Source: Cytobacillus horneckiae (lineage in GTDB: Bacteria; Bacillota; Bacilli; Bacillales; Cytobacillaceae). From it: a DNA stretch of 64,000 nt. A model generated the notes under the pieces. That model had not been told where the DNA came from. It saw nothing but the letters and a program-made list of their open reading frames with translations, and did not search any database. Location: NCBI RefSeq assembly GCF_002835735.1, contig NZ_PISD01000021.1, positions 20,330 to 84,329 on the forward strand. The letters run 5' to 3'. The translations under genes were made by a program, and so were the position numbers. Shown here piece after piece: positions 1-8,444 of this stretch (positions within the stretch are counted from its first letter, which is position 1; every line of letters starts with the position of its first letter).

Positions 1-925
1 AATACCAGAGTGGTAAAAGAAAGATCGATGCCCATACAGCGGAAAATCTCACAAAACGCAAATAAGCTCCAATGATCGGCTTATTTCGATATTCTTCCGC
101 ATGCTGCATATGGTGCCAAAATGTTGTCGGAGTGATAATGACACTAGGTGACCCATCTACAATTATACAAACATGCCCTTCATATAAATGGGACGCAGCA
201 GTATCCGGTCTCTCCGTATATCTAACCATTGGAAAAGGATTCCAGTGCCTTCCTGAAACAAATTCTTCAATTGTTTTTTCCGCCATTGGCAGACCATCCG
301 TATCAATTTTTGATATGCTGTCTTTCACTTGTTCTACAAGCTTTGGATCAGCAATATCTTCTATATATGTGATAACAATGTCAGTCTTAGATCTTCTTCC
401 AATTTGCAAATATTCCATCCGCAGCGTTCTATCGCGTATCCTTCTTCTCGTTAATGCCGTATTAAACACTAACGTCTCAACATAACCATCTCTTGCTCCT
501 CTGACTACTCTTTCTATATCAGGCTCCTCAGGACCTCTAGCAGGATATGACCTTGTATCAATAAGGATGGCCTCACATATTCCATCAATCACAAGAGCAG
601 TTTGGCCTGATAATACAGCATCAACAATCTGATCCAAATCATTAGATGTGCCAATTTCAATATACGGAATATAGGTTTTAACTAACTTTGATAATATATC
701 ATCATCCACTTGTTCTGGCTCCAGTCCTGCCAAAAACTCCATTAGGCGATTCATAATATCATCTTTAGCAAACCCGTCAACAAGATAGAGAGCCATTTTT
801 CTTTCTGCATATACAACATCGATTTGTAATACATCGAAATTTTTTCCGACGGCAAGCGCTTCCTTCAAATATGCAGTATTATTCTCAAGTTGCTTTGAAA
901 CTTTATGCTTATCCTTCTGTTCCAT
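1..925 (-). CDS. spoVAF: Spore germination protein, GerA family (SpoVAF-like), 5' part
   Basis: The minus frame stays open from an ATG at 925 to the window edge, giving about 308 residues of the N-terminal part; the membrane part lies outside. A GAGGTGAG ribosome binding site precedes the ATG. The text ARGPEEPD..RVVRGARDG, then TRRRIRD and QIGRRSKTDI, is typical of the soluble N-terminal domain of GerA-type germinant receptor A subunits, and its wording is nearest to SpoVAF. SpoVAF is a spore inner-membrane protein associated with germination. In B. subtilis it closes the spoVA operon; here it follows gluP and that gene's terminator, so it probably has its own forespore promoter, which I could not identify. 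Another GerAA paralogue is possible. Confidence 0.8.
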   Translation of the reverse strand, partial: MEQKDKHKVSKQLENNTAYLKEALAVGKNFDVLQIDVVYAERKMALYLVDGFAKDDIMNRLMEFLAGLEPEQVDDDILSKLVKTYIPYIEIGTSNDLDQIVDAVLSGQTALVIDGICEAILIDTRSYPARGPEEPDIERVVRGARDGYVETLVFNTALTRRRIRDRTLRMEYLQIGRRSKTDIVITYIEDIADPKLVEQVKDSISKIDTDGLPMAEKTIEEFVSGRHWNPFPMVRYTERPDTAASHLYEGHVCIIVDGSPSVIITPTTFWHHMQHAEEYRNKPIIGAYLRFVRFSAVWASIFLLPLWY

Positions 926-1018
926 TAAGCTCACCTCAACAATGCCCCTGTTTGAATGATTCCACCCCACAGGAAATAATAACCATCTTCTCCCTACTTA
1001 GCATCATAGACATACAAA

Positions 1019-1050
1019 AAAAGAATCATACACTTTGTGCATGATTCTTT
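1019..1050 (-). terminator. Terminator after gluP
   Basis: On the minus strand AAAGAATCAT and ATGATTCTTT form a 10-bp stem followed by a T run. It separates gluP from spoVAF. Confidence 0.8.
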
Positions 1051-1124
1051 GAAAAGAAATTATTCTCATTTTACAGAGAAGAATTTCCTAGGAAATAGTC
1101 ATTACTTGTCGAAAAAAACAAATA

Positions 1125-2660
1125 TCATTCTAACTGCTCTATTTGTTCAAGCAGATTTTGATAATCATCAACATCCGGCTCTAATTCTGCAGCCTTTGCA
1201 GCATATTTTTTGGCCTTTGAAAGGTTCGTTTCATCGAAGTAAACGAGTGCCAAATTATAATAGGCTTCATGAAAGCGGTTATTCTTATCGATGGCTATAT
1301 GTAAATGTTCTTTTGCTTCCTCCATCCTTTCAAGCTGAATTTCTGCAAAAGATAATAAGAAATAAGTTTCAGGCAAGCCTTGACTATTATCGGCATAGTC
1401 AGCTAAAACCTCTATCGTCTTTTCAAATTCCTCCGATTGGATATACTTTTGTGCCATTATAACAGCAGATTGCTCATTCTTTGCCGGTTCATTAAAACCA
1501 TAGCCTATGCCAGCGAGTATATAGGCAGCTGCGCCGACAAAAAATAAAAGCTGGATAAACGGCCGTCTCTTTTTTGGAAAGTATAATATACCAGTAGCTA
1601 AGAAGCCCCCAATTAATCCGCCAATATGCCCTGCATTATCAATTCCTGGAACGGTAAAGCCAAATACTAGGTTGATGCCTAAAACAATTAAGATATTAAA
1701 GCCGATTGTTCTGAAGAACAGCTTTGGATAAATAAGGCCAAAAAATAATAATGCCCCGAAGCAGCCAAAGATCGCTCCGCTTGCTCCTGCTGATACATTT
1801 GGACTAAAAATGAAGCTTAGCAAAGTTCCGCTAAAACCTGCAAGGATGTAAATGAACAGAAACCTCATTTTTCCATATATCTTCTCTACTGCCGTTCCTA
1901 AATAAAATAATGCAAGTGTATTCATTAACAAATGAAGAAGACCAATATGAAGGAAAATAGGTGTGAAAAACCGCCACCACTCTCCTTCGAGAATAAGCGG
2001 ATTAAACTTTGCTCCAGATTCTATTAAAACTGCGGTATTTGTGCTTCCTCCTTTCCATTCAAGCCAAATAAAAGCAATCACTTGAACAATCATAAATAAA
2101 TAAGTAAACAAAGGCTTTCCATGATCAAATAACGCTTTTTCTTCTTTCAATTTAGTAGAAGCTGTACCTAACGCATTGTTTTTTATGACAGCAACATCGT
2201 TTTCATTTGCGTTTTCACTCTGCGGAAAATCAAGATGAAGCCTGCCATTAAAAATTCCATTCAACGTGCTTAAGCTTTTGTCTGCTTCTGTTCGATTGAA
2301 TAGGATTGACTGGACTTTTGTTTTTTGCTTATCTTGATGGAAAGGTTCATTCACTTTATCCTGATAATCATCTACTGGCGGAAAAGCAGAAACATAAATA
2401 TTAATAATATTCATGTCACGGCTGCCAAGCTGTCTCCTAATTCGCTCGCCATTTGCAGCAATATTTTCTATATCACGCTGCATCCAATTACTCCAATCAA
2501 TGTCTTTACAAAGGAGCCGAATCATTTTCGCTTCTTTATTTTCCATTTTTTCAAGCCAAAGTTCATCCTGGCTTTTAGAAAGCTGTATGATACGATATTC
2601 CTCTTTCTCAATTAGCTCATTTGCTATATTCCAGAATAAATACGCTTCTTGAATATTCAA
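1125..2660 (-). CDS. gluP: Rhomboid family intramembrane serine protease GluP with TPR tail
   Basis: Integral membrane protease that cleaves transmembrane substrates within the bilayer (B. subtilis YqgP/GluP). Numbered from the start chosen here, a soluble domain of about 180 residues precedes the six-helix rhomboid core. The core has HIGLLHLLMN, the catalytic GASG box with Ser at about 294, and His at about 345 in NAGHIGG. TPR-like repeats fill the last 100 residues. I prefer the TTG start at 2660 (511 aa) because GGGGGA sits just upstream and the protein then begins where YqgP does. Upstream alternatives (ATG 2705, TTG 2714) lack a ribosome binding site. It lies beside the YqgO-like gene, as in B. 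subtilis. Confidence 0.93.
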   Translation of the reverse strand: MNIQEAYLFWNIANELIEKEEYRIIQLSKSQDELWLEKMENKEAKMIRLLCKDIDWSNWMQRDIENIAANGERIRRQLGSRDMNIINIYVSAFPPVDDYQDKVNEPFHQDKQKTKVQSILFNRTEADKSLSTLNGIFNGRLHLDFPQSENANENDVAVIKNNALGTASTKLKEEKALFDHGKPLFTYLFMIVQVIAFIWLEWKGGSTNTAVLIESGAKFNPLILEGEWWRFFTPIFLHIGLLHLLMNTLALFYLGTAVEKIYGKMRFLFIYILAGFSGTLLSFIFSPNVSAGASGAIFGCFGALLFFGLIYPKLFFRTIGFNILIVLGINLVFGFTVPGIDNAGHIGGLIGGFLATGILYFPKKRRPFIQLLFFVGAAAYILAGIGYGFNEPAKNEQSAVIMAQKYIQSEEFEKTIEVLADYADNSQGLPETYFLLSFAEIQLERMEEAKEHLHIAIDKNNRFHEAYYNLALVYFDETNLSKAKKYAAKAAELEPDVDDYQNLLEQIEQLE

Positions 2661-2774
2661 TGCTTCCCCCACTTTCCTCTTTGCCCAATAATTCCTTATT
2701 ATCATTATAGACAAACTAAGGTATGAAAAAAATAAAAAAGGCCCTGTATGGACCTTTTATCAAGCAGCATCATT

Positions 2775-2951
2775 TTAATATTTGGGGCTCGGGAAAACCA
2801 TTCTCATCACTCTGTCTCTTAAAAAAGGGCATTTCATCACTGCAGCAATTAAATAGTTACGGTTGGCAAAGAAGCTTACTAATCTGTAACGATATTGGTA
2901 AATAAAATATCCGCTAATAAGAACCATTAAAGTCGTTATAATTTTTCCCAT
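2775..2951 (-). CDS. yqgO: Small membrane protein, YqgO-like
   Basis: A 58-residue protein with an N-terminal hydrophobic helix (ITTLMVLISGYFIYQY) and a basic tail ending MVFPSPKY. A strong AGGAGG lies seven bases before the ATG at 2951. The name rests on its position between the cyclo-ligase and gluP, as for yqgO in B. subtilis; sequence similarity could not be tested. Function unknown. Confidence 0.65.
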   Translation of the reverse strand: MGKIITTLMVLISGYFIYQYRYRLVSFFANRNYLIAAVMKCPFLRDRVMRMVFPSPKY

Positions 2952-3022
2952 TCTTATTCCTCCTGTCCACAATTATTATGAATAAAAAGATTTAAAATTA
3001 TCCTTTTATGCAGACAAGTTTA

Positions 3023-3811
3023 TTAATAAAATATTGAAATGATAAAAATACCGCATAGCACTGCAAGTAAAGCTGAAAGAAAATTAACGATATCATTATT
3101 GAGAAACGCAAACCCTCTTACATGCTCAGTTGGTTTCCCACAATGTCTTTTTGATTCTACTATTGCACCGCATTGCTTACACTTGAAAATAACTTGTAAA
3201 TAGGCGCCAATCAATGTATCGAACATATTTCCTAGGAAACCAAAAATAAAAATGAAGAATGAAAGCGCAGGTGAAAGCGCAAATAAATACATGGATAGAC
3301 ACGCCACGGTGAATGATCCAGCTAATGCAGCAATCGTTCCTAATAGACTGACAGCTCCTGAAGTTCCGGCGTCAACCGCCTTGAATGTTCTGATGAATAT
3401 TGGAGATCGTTTACTTAAAGAGCCAATCTCGGATGCCCAAGTATCGGAATTTGCGCTTGCCAGTGAAATCATGAAGCCAATTAGAAATATAGGATGCGGA
3501 TTTATCATATATAAAAGGCTAAATATCGCTCCAATTCCCCCATTTGCTATTACTTGATGCCAATCTCTTGTTGACCCCTTTTCATGACGGTCTTCAATTT
3601 TTTCCTTCTGCTTTTTTTTATACTTTGACCACAAACTTGAACTTGCAAAGAAAAACCCAAGCAGCAATAACCCCTTCAGTCCAAAGCCGAGGCTGATTGA
3701 CACACCGACAAAAAAAGCGGCGACGCTTCCAGATAGTGTAAGTGCTCGAAAATAGTTGCCCGCAATTGAAATAATGGCAACAAACAAAAGGAGAAAAATT
3801 TGCGACATCAT
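3023..3811 (-). CDS. DUF92 family integral membrane protein
   Basis: About 262 residues with six or so hydrophobic helices. The conserved block SANSDTWASEIGSLSK, then FKAVDAGTSGAVSLLGT, marks the DUF92 (TIGR00297) family, which is related to plant and archaeal polyprenyl-phosphate or phytyl-phosphate kinases. The C-terminal part has a Cys/His-rich stretch (CKQCG then HCGKPTEH) that may bind a metal. The start overlaps the stop of the 5-formyl-THF cyclo-ligase by four bases (ATGA type), so the two are translationally coupled. The substrate in Bacillus is unknown; a lipid kinase role is only inference. Confidence 0.85.
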   Translation of the reverse strand: MMSQIFLLLFVAIISIAGNYFRALTLSGSVAAFFVGVSISLGFGLKGLLLLGFFFASSSLWSKYKKKQKEKIEDRHEKGSTRDWHQVIANGGIGAIFSLLYMINPHPIFLIGFMISLASANSDTWASEIGSLSKRSPIFIRTFKAVDAGTSGAVSLLGTIAALAGSFTVACLSMYLFALSPALSFFIFIFGFLGNMFDTLIGAYLQVIFKCKQCGAIVESKRHCGKPTEHVRGFAFLNNDIVNFLSALLAVLCGIFIISIFY

Positions 3812-4374
3812 GTATGTATCACTTCGCTATTCGTATATAATGCCTTGACTGGCAAATCATGAGGCTCTATTGGAAGGCTATTCAACACTTGTATATCAAA
3901 TGCCATTGAAGCAGTTCCACCTTCATAGACTTGTAAATAGCGGTCATAATAGCCTCCGCCAAATCCTAAACGAAAACCTTTCTGAGTATAAGCCACACCA
4001 GGAACAATCATAAAGTCAATATCTTTTGCAAGTACAGACTTAGTTTTTGCTACAACAGGTTCCAGCAGACCCGAATAAACGGATTCCAGCTGAGAAAAGT
4101 CTGTAAATATGCGGAAATCCATCGTCCTTGTTTTTGGCAAACATTTAGGTATAGCTACTTGCTTATTCTCTTTCCAAGCCTGTTTAATGATTGGATATGT
4201 ATCAACTTCAGGAAATTTTGATATTGTTATAGCAATTGTATTTGCTTCTTTCCATTCATCTCCTTGAAACAAGTGAGTAGCGATTTTTTGTGATTGATAT
4301 TCATATTCCGCTTTTGACATCTCTGACAATTGTTTTATCATTTTTTTGCGAATCGCTGATTTATCATCTCTCAT
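3808..4374 (-). CDS. yqgN: 5-formyltetrahydrofolate cyclo-ligase
   Basis: ATP-dependent conversion of 5-formyl-THF to 5,10-methenyl-THF, a cytoplasmic folate-salvage step. The 188-residue length is usual. The start region RKKMIKQLSEM resembles the basic ATP-binding N-terminus, and GFRLGFGGGYYDRYL is the family signature near residue 130. GAGGAG precedes the ATG at 4374. It is first of a two-gene unit with the DUF92 protein and lies downstream of rpmG, as yqgN does in B. subtilis. Confidence 0.93.
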   Translation of the reverse strand: MRDDKSAIRKKMIKQLSEMSKAEYEYQSQKIATHLFQGDEWKEANTIAITISKFPEVDTYPIIKQAWKENKQVAIPKCLPKTRTMDFRIFTDFSQLESVYSGLLEPVVAKTKSVLAKDIDFMIVPGVAYTQKGFRLGFGGGYYDRYLQVYEGGTASMAFDIQVLNSLPIEPHDLPVKALYTNSEVIHT

Positions 4375-4554
4375 TTATCATTTCTCCTCATTCATTATTA
4401 ATGATTGATAACGTAAACGGATGGAATGCTCAATTTCTGATTAACAGGCTTGTGAACATGAAATTAATTAAGTGAGGAAAAGTGCCGGGGCATCATCTGC
4501 TTAAATAAACGAACAAAATGATCTTCATATTTTACCTATTTTATATAAAAAGAC

Positions 4555-4590
4555 AACAAAAAAAGCAGCAGGAATCTGCCTACTGCTTAT
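4555..4590 (-). terminator. Terminator after rpmG
   Basis: On the minus strand AAGCAGTAGG pairs with CCTGCTGCTT around a six-base loop, then a run of T. The stem begins at the rpmG stop codon. Confidence 0.85.
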
Positions 4591-4736
4591 TTTGTCTCAC
4601 GGTGTGTTGTAGAACGCTTTTCTCTTGGGCAGTATTTCTTAAGCTCAAGACGATCTGGATTGTTTCGTTTATTTTTTTTAGAAATATAGTTACGATCTCC
4701 GCATTCTGTGCAAGCTAACGTAATATTTACACGCAT
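4587..4736 (-). CDS. rpmG: 50S ribosomal protein L33
   Basis: A 49-residue L33 ([16 protein letters not shown]...HRETK) that reads like the B. subtilis rpmGA product. It binds 23S rRNA near the E site. The first CxxC (CTEC) is present, but only one cysteine remains where zinc-binding paralogues have a second CxxC (KKYCPRE). GGAGGG precedes the ATG at 4736. The gene is monocistronic, with its own terminator. Confidence 0.96.
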   Translation of the reverse strand: MRVNITLACTECGDRNYISKKNKRNNPDRLELKKYCPREKRSTTHRETK

Positions 4737-4796
4737 GTTGTGATTTCCCTCCAAACTATTAAGCACTAGTTCGTTTCATACGACTTTTATATAATA

Positions 4797-5432
4797 TCAC
4801 TTTTCAGTTTGAATTGCTAGTATGTTTTTTAAAAGAGACTCATTAACTTCAATGAGCTGCTTTTTACTACTATCACTGATAAACCATGTTTCTCCTTCCA
4901 AAGTCTCTTTACCGGTAAATTCGACCTCATGCGCATAAATACTCACTGCATTCCCTTTCACCATTGGCATATATTGGAGAACACTTTGTTTATTTTCTGT
5001 CCATATGTTGTCAGTCGATACATTCCAATATGGATGAACTGTACATTCCTTCATAAACTTTCCATTCATATGGCCATTCACAAGAAACATTTGATTTTCA
5101 GCAATATGGTAGATGATATTTTCTAATGGAGAGATAAATGAAATATGATTTCTTGTTGGATAAGTATGACGGTGTGCGATAAATAACTTTATGTTCCTCT
5201 TTTGTTGGAAATGGTTTGATACATAAAACTTAGTAAACCTTATTTTCGAATGAATTTCCTTTTTTTTCATTCGAATAGATATTCCTTGGCCTGCCAGTAG
5301 CATTTCATTCCCAGACTGAAGCCAATGCATTTTTCCGTCCATACATAAACCTATAGAAAGAGTTAATTTCTCCTTTAGAAACGGGTCAGAAAACTGTTCT
5401 GAATAAGATGGCGCTGTTTCAATTATTTTCAT
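4797..5432 (-). CDS. Uncharacterised protein following a GT4 glycosyltransferase
   Basis: I do not recognise this 211-residue protein. It has no signal peptide or membrane helix and looks like a mostly beta-strand protein with aromatic and His-rich stretches (FIAHRHTYPTRNH; VHPYWNVSTDN; GETWFISDSS). It starts two bases after the stop of the glycosyltransferase, with AGGTGT as ribosome binding site, so it is the third gene of a tightly packed unit with the DUF4912 and GT4 genes. A carbohydrate-binding or accessory role is inference from context only. Confidence 0.75.
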   Translation of the reverse strand: MKIIETAPSYSEQFSDPFLKEKLTLSIGLCMDGKMHWLQSGNEMLLAGQGISIRMKKKEIHSKIRFTKFYVSNHFQQKRNIKLFIAHRHTYPTRNHISFISPLENIIYHIAENQMFLVNGHMNGKFMKECTVHPYWNVSTDNIWTENKQSVLQYMPMVKGNAVSIYAHEVEFTGKETLEGETWFISDSSKKQLIEVNESLLKNILAIQTEK

Positions 5433-5434
5433 AT

Positions 5435-6637
5435 TTATACACCTAATTTCTTATTATTTTGTTTATCCGACTTAATCAACGCTTTATCATAAACAATTTC
5501 TGTTTCTGCGGCTATGTTTTTCCAACTATATAGCTTTTCTACTATCTTTTTTGCATTTCTGCCCAATTCGTTAGCTTCCAATGGATGCTGATCAATATAT
5601 TGAATTTGTTCGATTAAGCTGATTGCCTCACCAGGCTGCATCAATAATCCAGTTACTCTATGATCAATAATATCCTTTAAGCCGCCTGTATTAGAGACGA
5701 TTACCGGTTTTCCCGCAAGCATTCCTTCAAGGGCAACGATTCCAAAAGGTTCATACAGGCTTGGAAACACCGCGATATCACACATTTTAAGCAAAGCTAT
5801 TCTCTGTTCATCGGAAATAAAACCAGGAAAGCAAACCCAATCTTCCAGAGAGTTTTTTTTCACCATTTGTTTATATTCTTCGAGCATTGGACCTTTACCG
5901 GCAATAACAAAACAATATTGTTCGCCCATCTCTTTCAACTGCCTGGCTGCATCAATCAATGTGTTAAATCCTTTTTCCGGAACCATTCTTCCCATTGAAA
6001 AAATGAGCTTTTTGTTACCGATTATCGGAAACTCGTCCAGTATACCGGCAGGAATAAACTCATCTCGTTCACAAACCCCATTGGCAATGACGGTAACATC
6101 ACTATTATTTCTTTCGAAAAGATTAGCGAGCTCTTTTTTCATATATTTGCTGCACACGATCACCTCATCTGATTGATGAATTAATAGCTTCTCCTGTCTA
6201 TGGATAAACTTTTGCAGCTCGGTAAATATTCCATTATTCCTGCCATATTCCGTTCCATGAATGGTTGTAATGAGCGGAATATCCATATAATGATGCAATG
6301 TTAGTGCACATGCCCCCACAAGCCAATCATGTGCATGGATAATATCAAATGATGTTTCTCTACATAAAGCTCTGGCACGTTCCTCCATGGCGATATTCAA
6401 GCCGCCTATCCAGTGAAGAAAGCTGCTGTCCATATGATTTAACGGCTGAACGCGATGAATATATATTCCCTCTGCCTCTTCTTCCTTACCTTCTCTGTCG
6501 TTACCAGCTGTGATAACATGTACTTCATGCCCTCTATTCATTAACCCTTTGGCAAGCCCCTGGACATGTCTTGCAAGGCCTCCTGTTAAGCGAGGTGGAT
6601 ACTCCCATGACAGCAATAAAATATTTTCCTCCGTCAT
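5435..6637 (-). CDS. yqgM: GT4 family glycosyltransferase, YqgM-like
   Basis: A retaining, GT-B fold cytoplasmic glycosyltransferase of 400 residues. The N-terminus (LLLSWEYPPRLTGGLARHV) is the acceptor-side Rossmann domain of GT4 and glycogen-synthase-like enzymes. The C-terminal half carries FSMGRMVPEKGF and the EX7E-type motif SLYEPFGIVALEGMLAGKPV. Its start overlaps the DUF4912 stop by four bases. The B. subtilis neighbour of yqgN is the glycosyltransferase yqgM, and the position matches. The sugar donor and product cannot be told from sequence. Confidence 0.88.
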   Translation of the reverse strand: MTEENILLLSWEYPPRLTGGLARHVQGLAKGLMNRGHEVHVITAGNDREGKEEEAEGIYIHRVQPLNHMDSSFLHWIGGLNIAMEERARALCRETSFDIIHAHDWLVGACALTLHHYMDIPLITTIHGTEYGRNNGIFTELQKFIHRQEKLLIHQSDEVIVCSKYMKKELANLFERNNSDVTVIANGVCERDEFIPAGILDEFPIIGNKKLIFSMGRMVPEKGFNTLIDAARQLKEMGEQYCFVIAGKGPMLEEYKQMVKKNSLEDWVCFPGFISDEQRIALLKMCDIAVFPSLYEPFGIVALEGMLAGKPVIVSNTGGLKDIIDHRVTGLLMQPGEAISLIEQIQYIDQHPLEANELGRNAKKIVEKLYSWKNIAAETEIVYDKALIKSDKQNNKKLGV

Positions 6638-7095
6638 ATATGTCTCCCGCCAGATTGATAGTAGCTATAGCTGCTGACAAATTCTGTCCAAGCTGGTGTG
6701 GTAGAATCTGTTTGAAGTTGTTCTACAATCGGAAGTCGTTCCTCAGATGCTTGTACTAATTTTGTACGAAGCATAGCGAAAAATTTATTATTTGCCTGCT
6801 TTACCCCTAATTCGACCATATAAGGAGAATGATTTACCCCAGAAATTGTCCAATGATTACAACCTTCCCGAATTGGAATATCATTGTATTTTTCTATTGA
6901 TAGCCATTGGCTTCTACGGACCAATTTACTCAATCTCAAAATTTTTATTGCATCATTATATGATTCGTTAAAGTAAAGCGAAAAGAGCGTTCGCTTCTGT
7001 GGAGCTAGCTGCCAATATACTTTCAATAATGATTCTTCTTTTTGAAATATCGCCCGAATATATTCATGATGTACTGCTTTTATTGATTCAGACAT
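6634..7095 (-). CDS. DUF4912 domain protein
   Basis: First gene of the DUF4912-GT4-unknown unit. The region LLKVYWQLAPQKRTLF, followed by WTISGVNHSPYMVELGV and FFAMLRTKLVQAS, fits DUF4912, a family often found next to glycogen and glucan genes. The start is uncertain: the frame stays open to 7281, but the upstream 60 residues read like non-coding sequence, and AGGTGAG lies four bases before the ATG at 7095, giving 153 aa. Cytoplasmic; function unknown. Confidence 0.75.
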   Translation of the reverse strand: MSESIKAVHHEYIRAIFQKEESLLKVYWQLAPQKRTLFSLYFNESYNDAIKILRLSKLVRRSQWLSIEKYNDIPIREGCNHWTISGVNHSPYMVELGVKQANNKFFAMLRTKLVQASEERLPIVEQLQTDSTTPAWTEFVSSYSYYQSGGRHI

Positions 7096-7458
7096 CCATC
7101 TCACCTGTCCAAAAGAAACTGTCACCATATCGATGGCATAATAGCATCTTATTTTTTCCCCTATCCATAGTGACACCCCGCTTACGAAATAACTGATTAT
7201 TCTCATTTTAATGTTAGCATTGAATGAAGATACCGACAATAAACGGATTTTGTCGGTTATTGCGAACAGTTCATATCTCATGGAAAAATAGACTAAAAAA
7301 ATTATTTTATCTTCCGAACTTAATAAGAAGGCATTTATTCGACAGCCTTTCTTCTCTGATTAACGACAAAAACTTAAATCATTTATCGTATCGTCCGAAA
7401 ATTGTCGTTTTTTTATGATAGAATAGCTTGAATCAACATTAAATTTGAGGTGGTCATA
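7096..7458. other. Divergent intergenic region with inverted repeats
   Basis: This spacer separates the minus-strand glycosyltransferase unit from the plus-strand small membrane genes, so it should hold both promoters. It contains CCGACAA (7233-7239) facing TTGTCGG (7250-7256), and another TTGTCG near 7400. I could not assign a confident -35/-10 pair. Confidence 0.5.
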
Positions 7459-7836
7459 TTGTTATATGCATTAATAGGGTTACTATCCCTATCAATCATT
7501 TTATTTCTATTATCCTTATTTCTTAAAGATCCTTACAAATCAATACAAGAAGAAATAGATCAGATGTCGATTTTACATATTCAAGAAATCTACACGATTA
7601 AGAAGAAGCTCAAAATATTAGAGGAAGAACTGTTAACAAATGATACGCCACTTCCCTCTCCAATTACACATCCATCCCCCGCTATTAAAGGAGAAGTGCA
7701 CGAGATTATAAAAAGTCAGGTTTCACTGCTCGCAAAACAAGGTCTCTCCTTGGACCAAATTGCTGTGCAATCCTCTTTAACGATTGAAGAAGTAAAAACG
7801 ATACTTACTGAAAAGAAGTTTAGGGGAGAGGCATGA
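7459..7836 (+). CDS. yqzD: Small membrane-anchored protein, probable YqzD-type
   Basis: About 125 residues: an N-terminal membrane helix (YALIGLLSLSIILFLLSLF), a charged coiled-coil-like middle, a Pro-rich linker (PLPSPITHPSPA), and a C-terminal part (SLLAKQGLSLDQIAVQSSLTIEEVKTIL) that looks like a helix-turn-helix of the type that senses or tethers. The TTG at 7459 with AGGTGG upstream is preferred to the in-frame GTG at 7450. It overlaps the next gene by four bases. The name is by synteny with the B. subtilis yqzCD pair; function unknown. Confidence 0.7.
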   Translation: MLYALIGLLSLSIILFLLSLFLKDPYKSIQEEIDQMSILHIQEIYTIKKKLKILEEELLTNDTPLPSPITHPSPAIKGEVHEIIKSQVSLLAKQGLSLDQIAVQSSLTIEEVKTILTEKKFRGEA

Positions 7837-8297
7837 TGAATAAAAGAAACACAAGAGCGTTTGCGTTTGGTGTATTTTTTTCTGCCATGATCATTGGAAT
7901 CGTATATTTGCAATCAAATGATGACAGCAAAGAAACAGCAAATGACCTAGTGAATGCGAGAAGTCTCATTGAAAAAGAGGGATATGTTATCCTGTCTGAA
8001 GCAGAGTATAACGATAGAATTGAAACAGAGGCAGCAGCAAAAGAGGAAAAGGCGAAAGAGGAAGGTCATACGGATAATAATGAACCAAAAATGGCAAAGC
8101 ATGCATTAACAATTGAAACCGGCATGCTGCCATCAGACCTTGCGAAACAGCTTTTGGAAAAAAATATTATCGAAGATGCGGATAAGTTTGCTTCCTATCT
8201 AGATGAGTATGGATATAGTAAAAAGCTGCAGGTTGGCACATTCGAAGTAAATAATGAAATGTCTTTTAAAGAAATTGCTGAACTCATTAGTAAATAG
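7833..8297 (+). CDS. yqzC: Membrane-anchored protein with MltG/YceG-like C-terminal domain
   Basis: A 154-residue protein: N-terminal signal anchor (FAFGVFFSAMIIGIVYL), a charged Glu/Lys linker, then about 65 residues (LTIETGMLPSDLAKQLLEKNIIEDADKF..VGTFEVNNEMSFKEIAELI) that match the small LysM-like N-terminal domain of the endolytic transglycosylase MltG. The catalytic MltG domain is absent, so it is probably a peptidoglycan-binding or regulatory protein at the outer membrane face. GGGGAG precedes the ATGATG start. The symbol is by synteny. Confidence 0.75.
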   Translation: MMNKRNTRAFAFGVFFSAMIIGIVYLQSNDDSKETANDLVNARSLIEKEGYVILSEAEYNDRIETEAAAKEEKAKEEGHTDNNEPKMAKHALTIETGMLPSDLAKQLLEKNIIEDADKFASYLDEYGYSKKLQVGTFEVNNEMSFKEIAELISK

Positions 8298-8319
8298 ACG
8301 AGGCCATCTGTCTAAATGC

Positions 8320-8362
8320 AATGCGGTTGAGAAGTTTAGAAACCTCTCATCCGTTTTTTTAT
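8320..8362 (+). terminator. Terminator after the small membrane gene pair
   Basis: CGGTTGAGAAGTTT and AAACCTCTCATCCG form an imperfect stem followed by seven T. Confidence 0.75.
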
Positions 8363-8392
8363 TTAATAGCGCCTTATTTTTTTATTTCTAGA

Positions 8393-8434
8393 AATAAAAA
8401 GGCTTTCCTGATTGTAAATTCTGCAGGAAAGCCT
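8393..8434 (-). terminator. Terminator of the pst-phoU operon
   Basis: AAGGCTTTCCTG pairs with CAGGAAAGCCTT, with a T run in the minus direction, directly after phoU. Confidence 0.88.
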
Positions 8435-8444
8435 TCAATGTCAT

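Noticed and set aside
72..485. Plus-strand frame opposite spoVAF
   Set aside because: The minus strand encodes the clear GerA-family protein; this is its antisense shadow.
1037..1462. Plus-strand frame of 141 residues
   Set aside because: It is antisense to the gluP 3' end and reads through the gluP terminator; no coding features.
2325..2652. Plus-strand frames inside gluP
   Set aside because: They are antisense to the gluP soluble domain and have no start signals.
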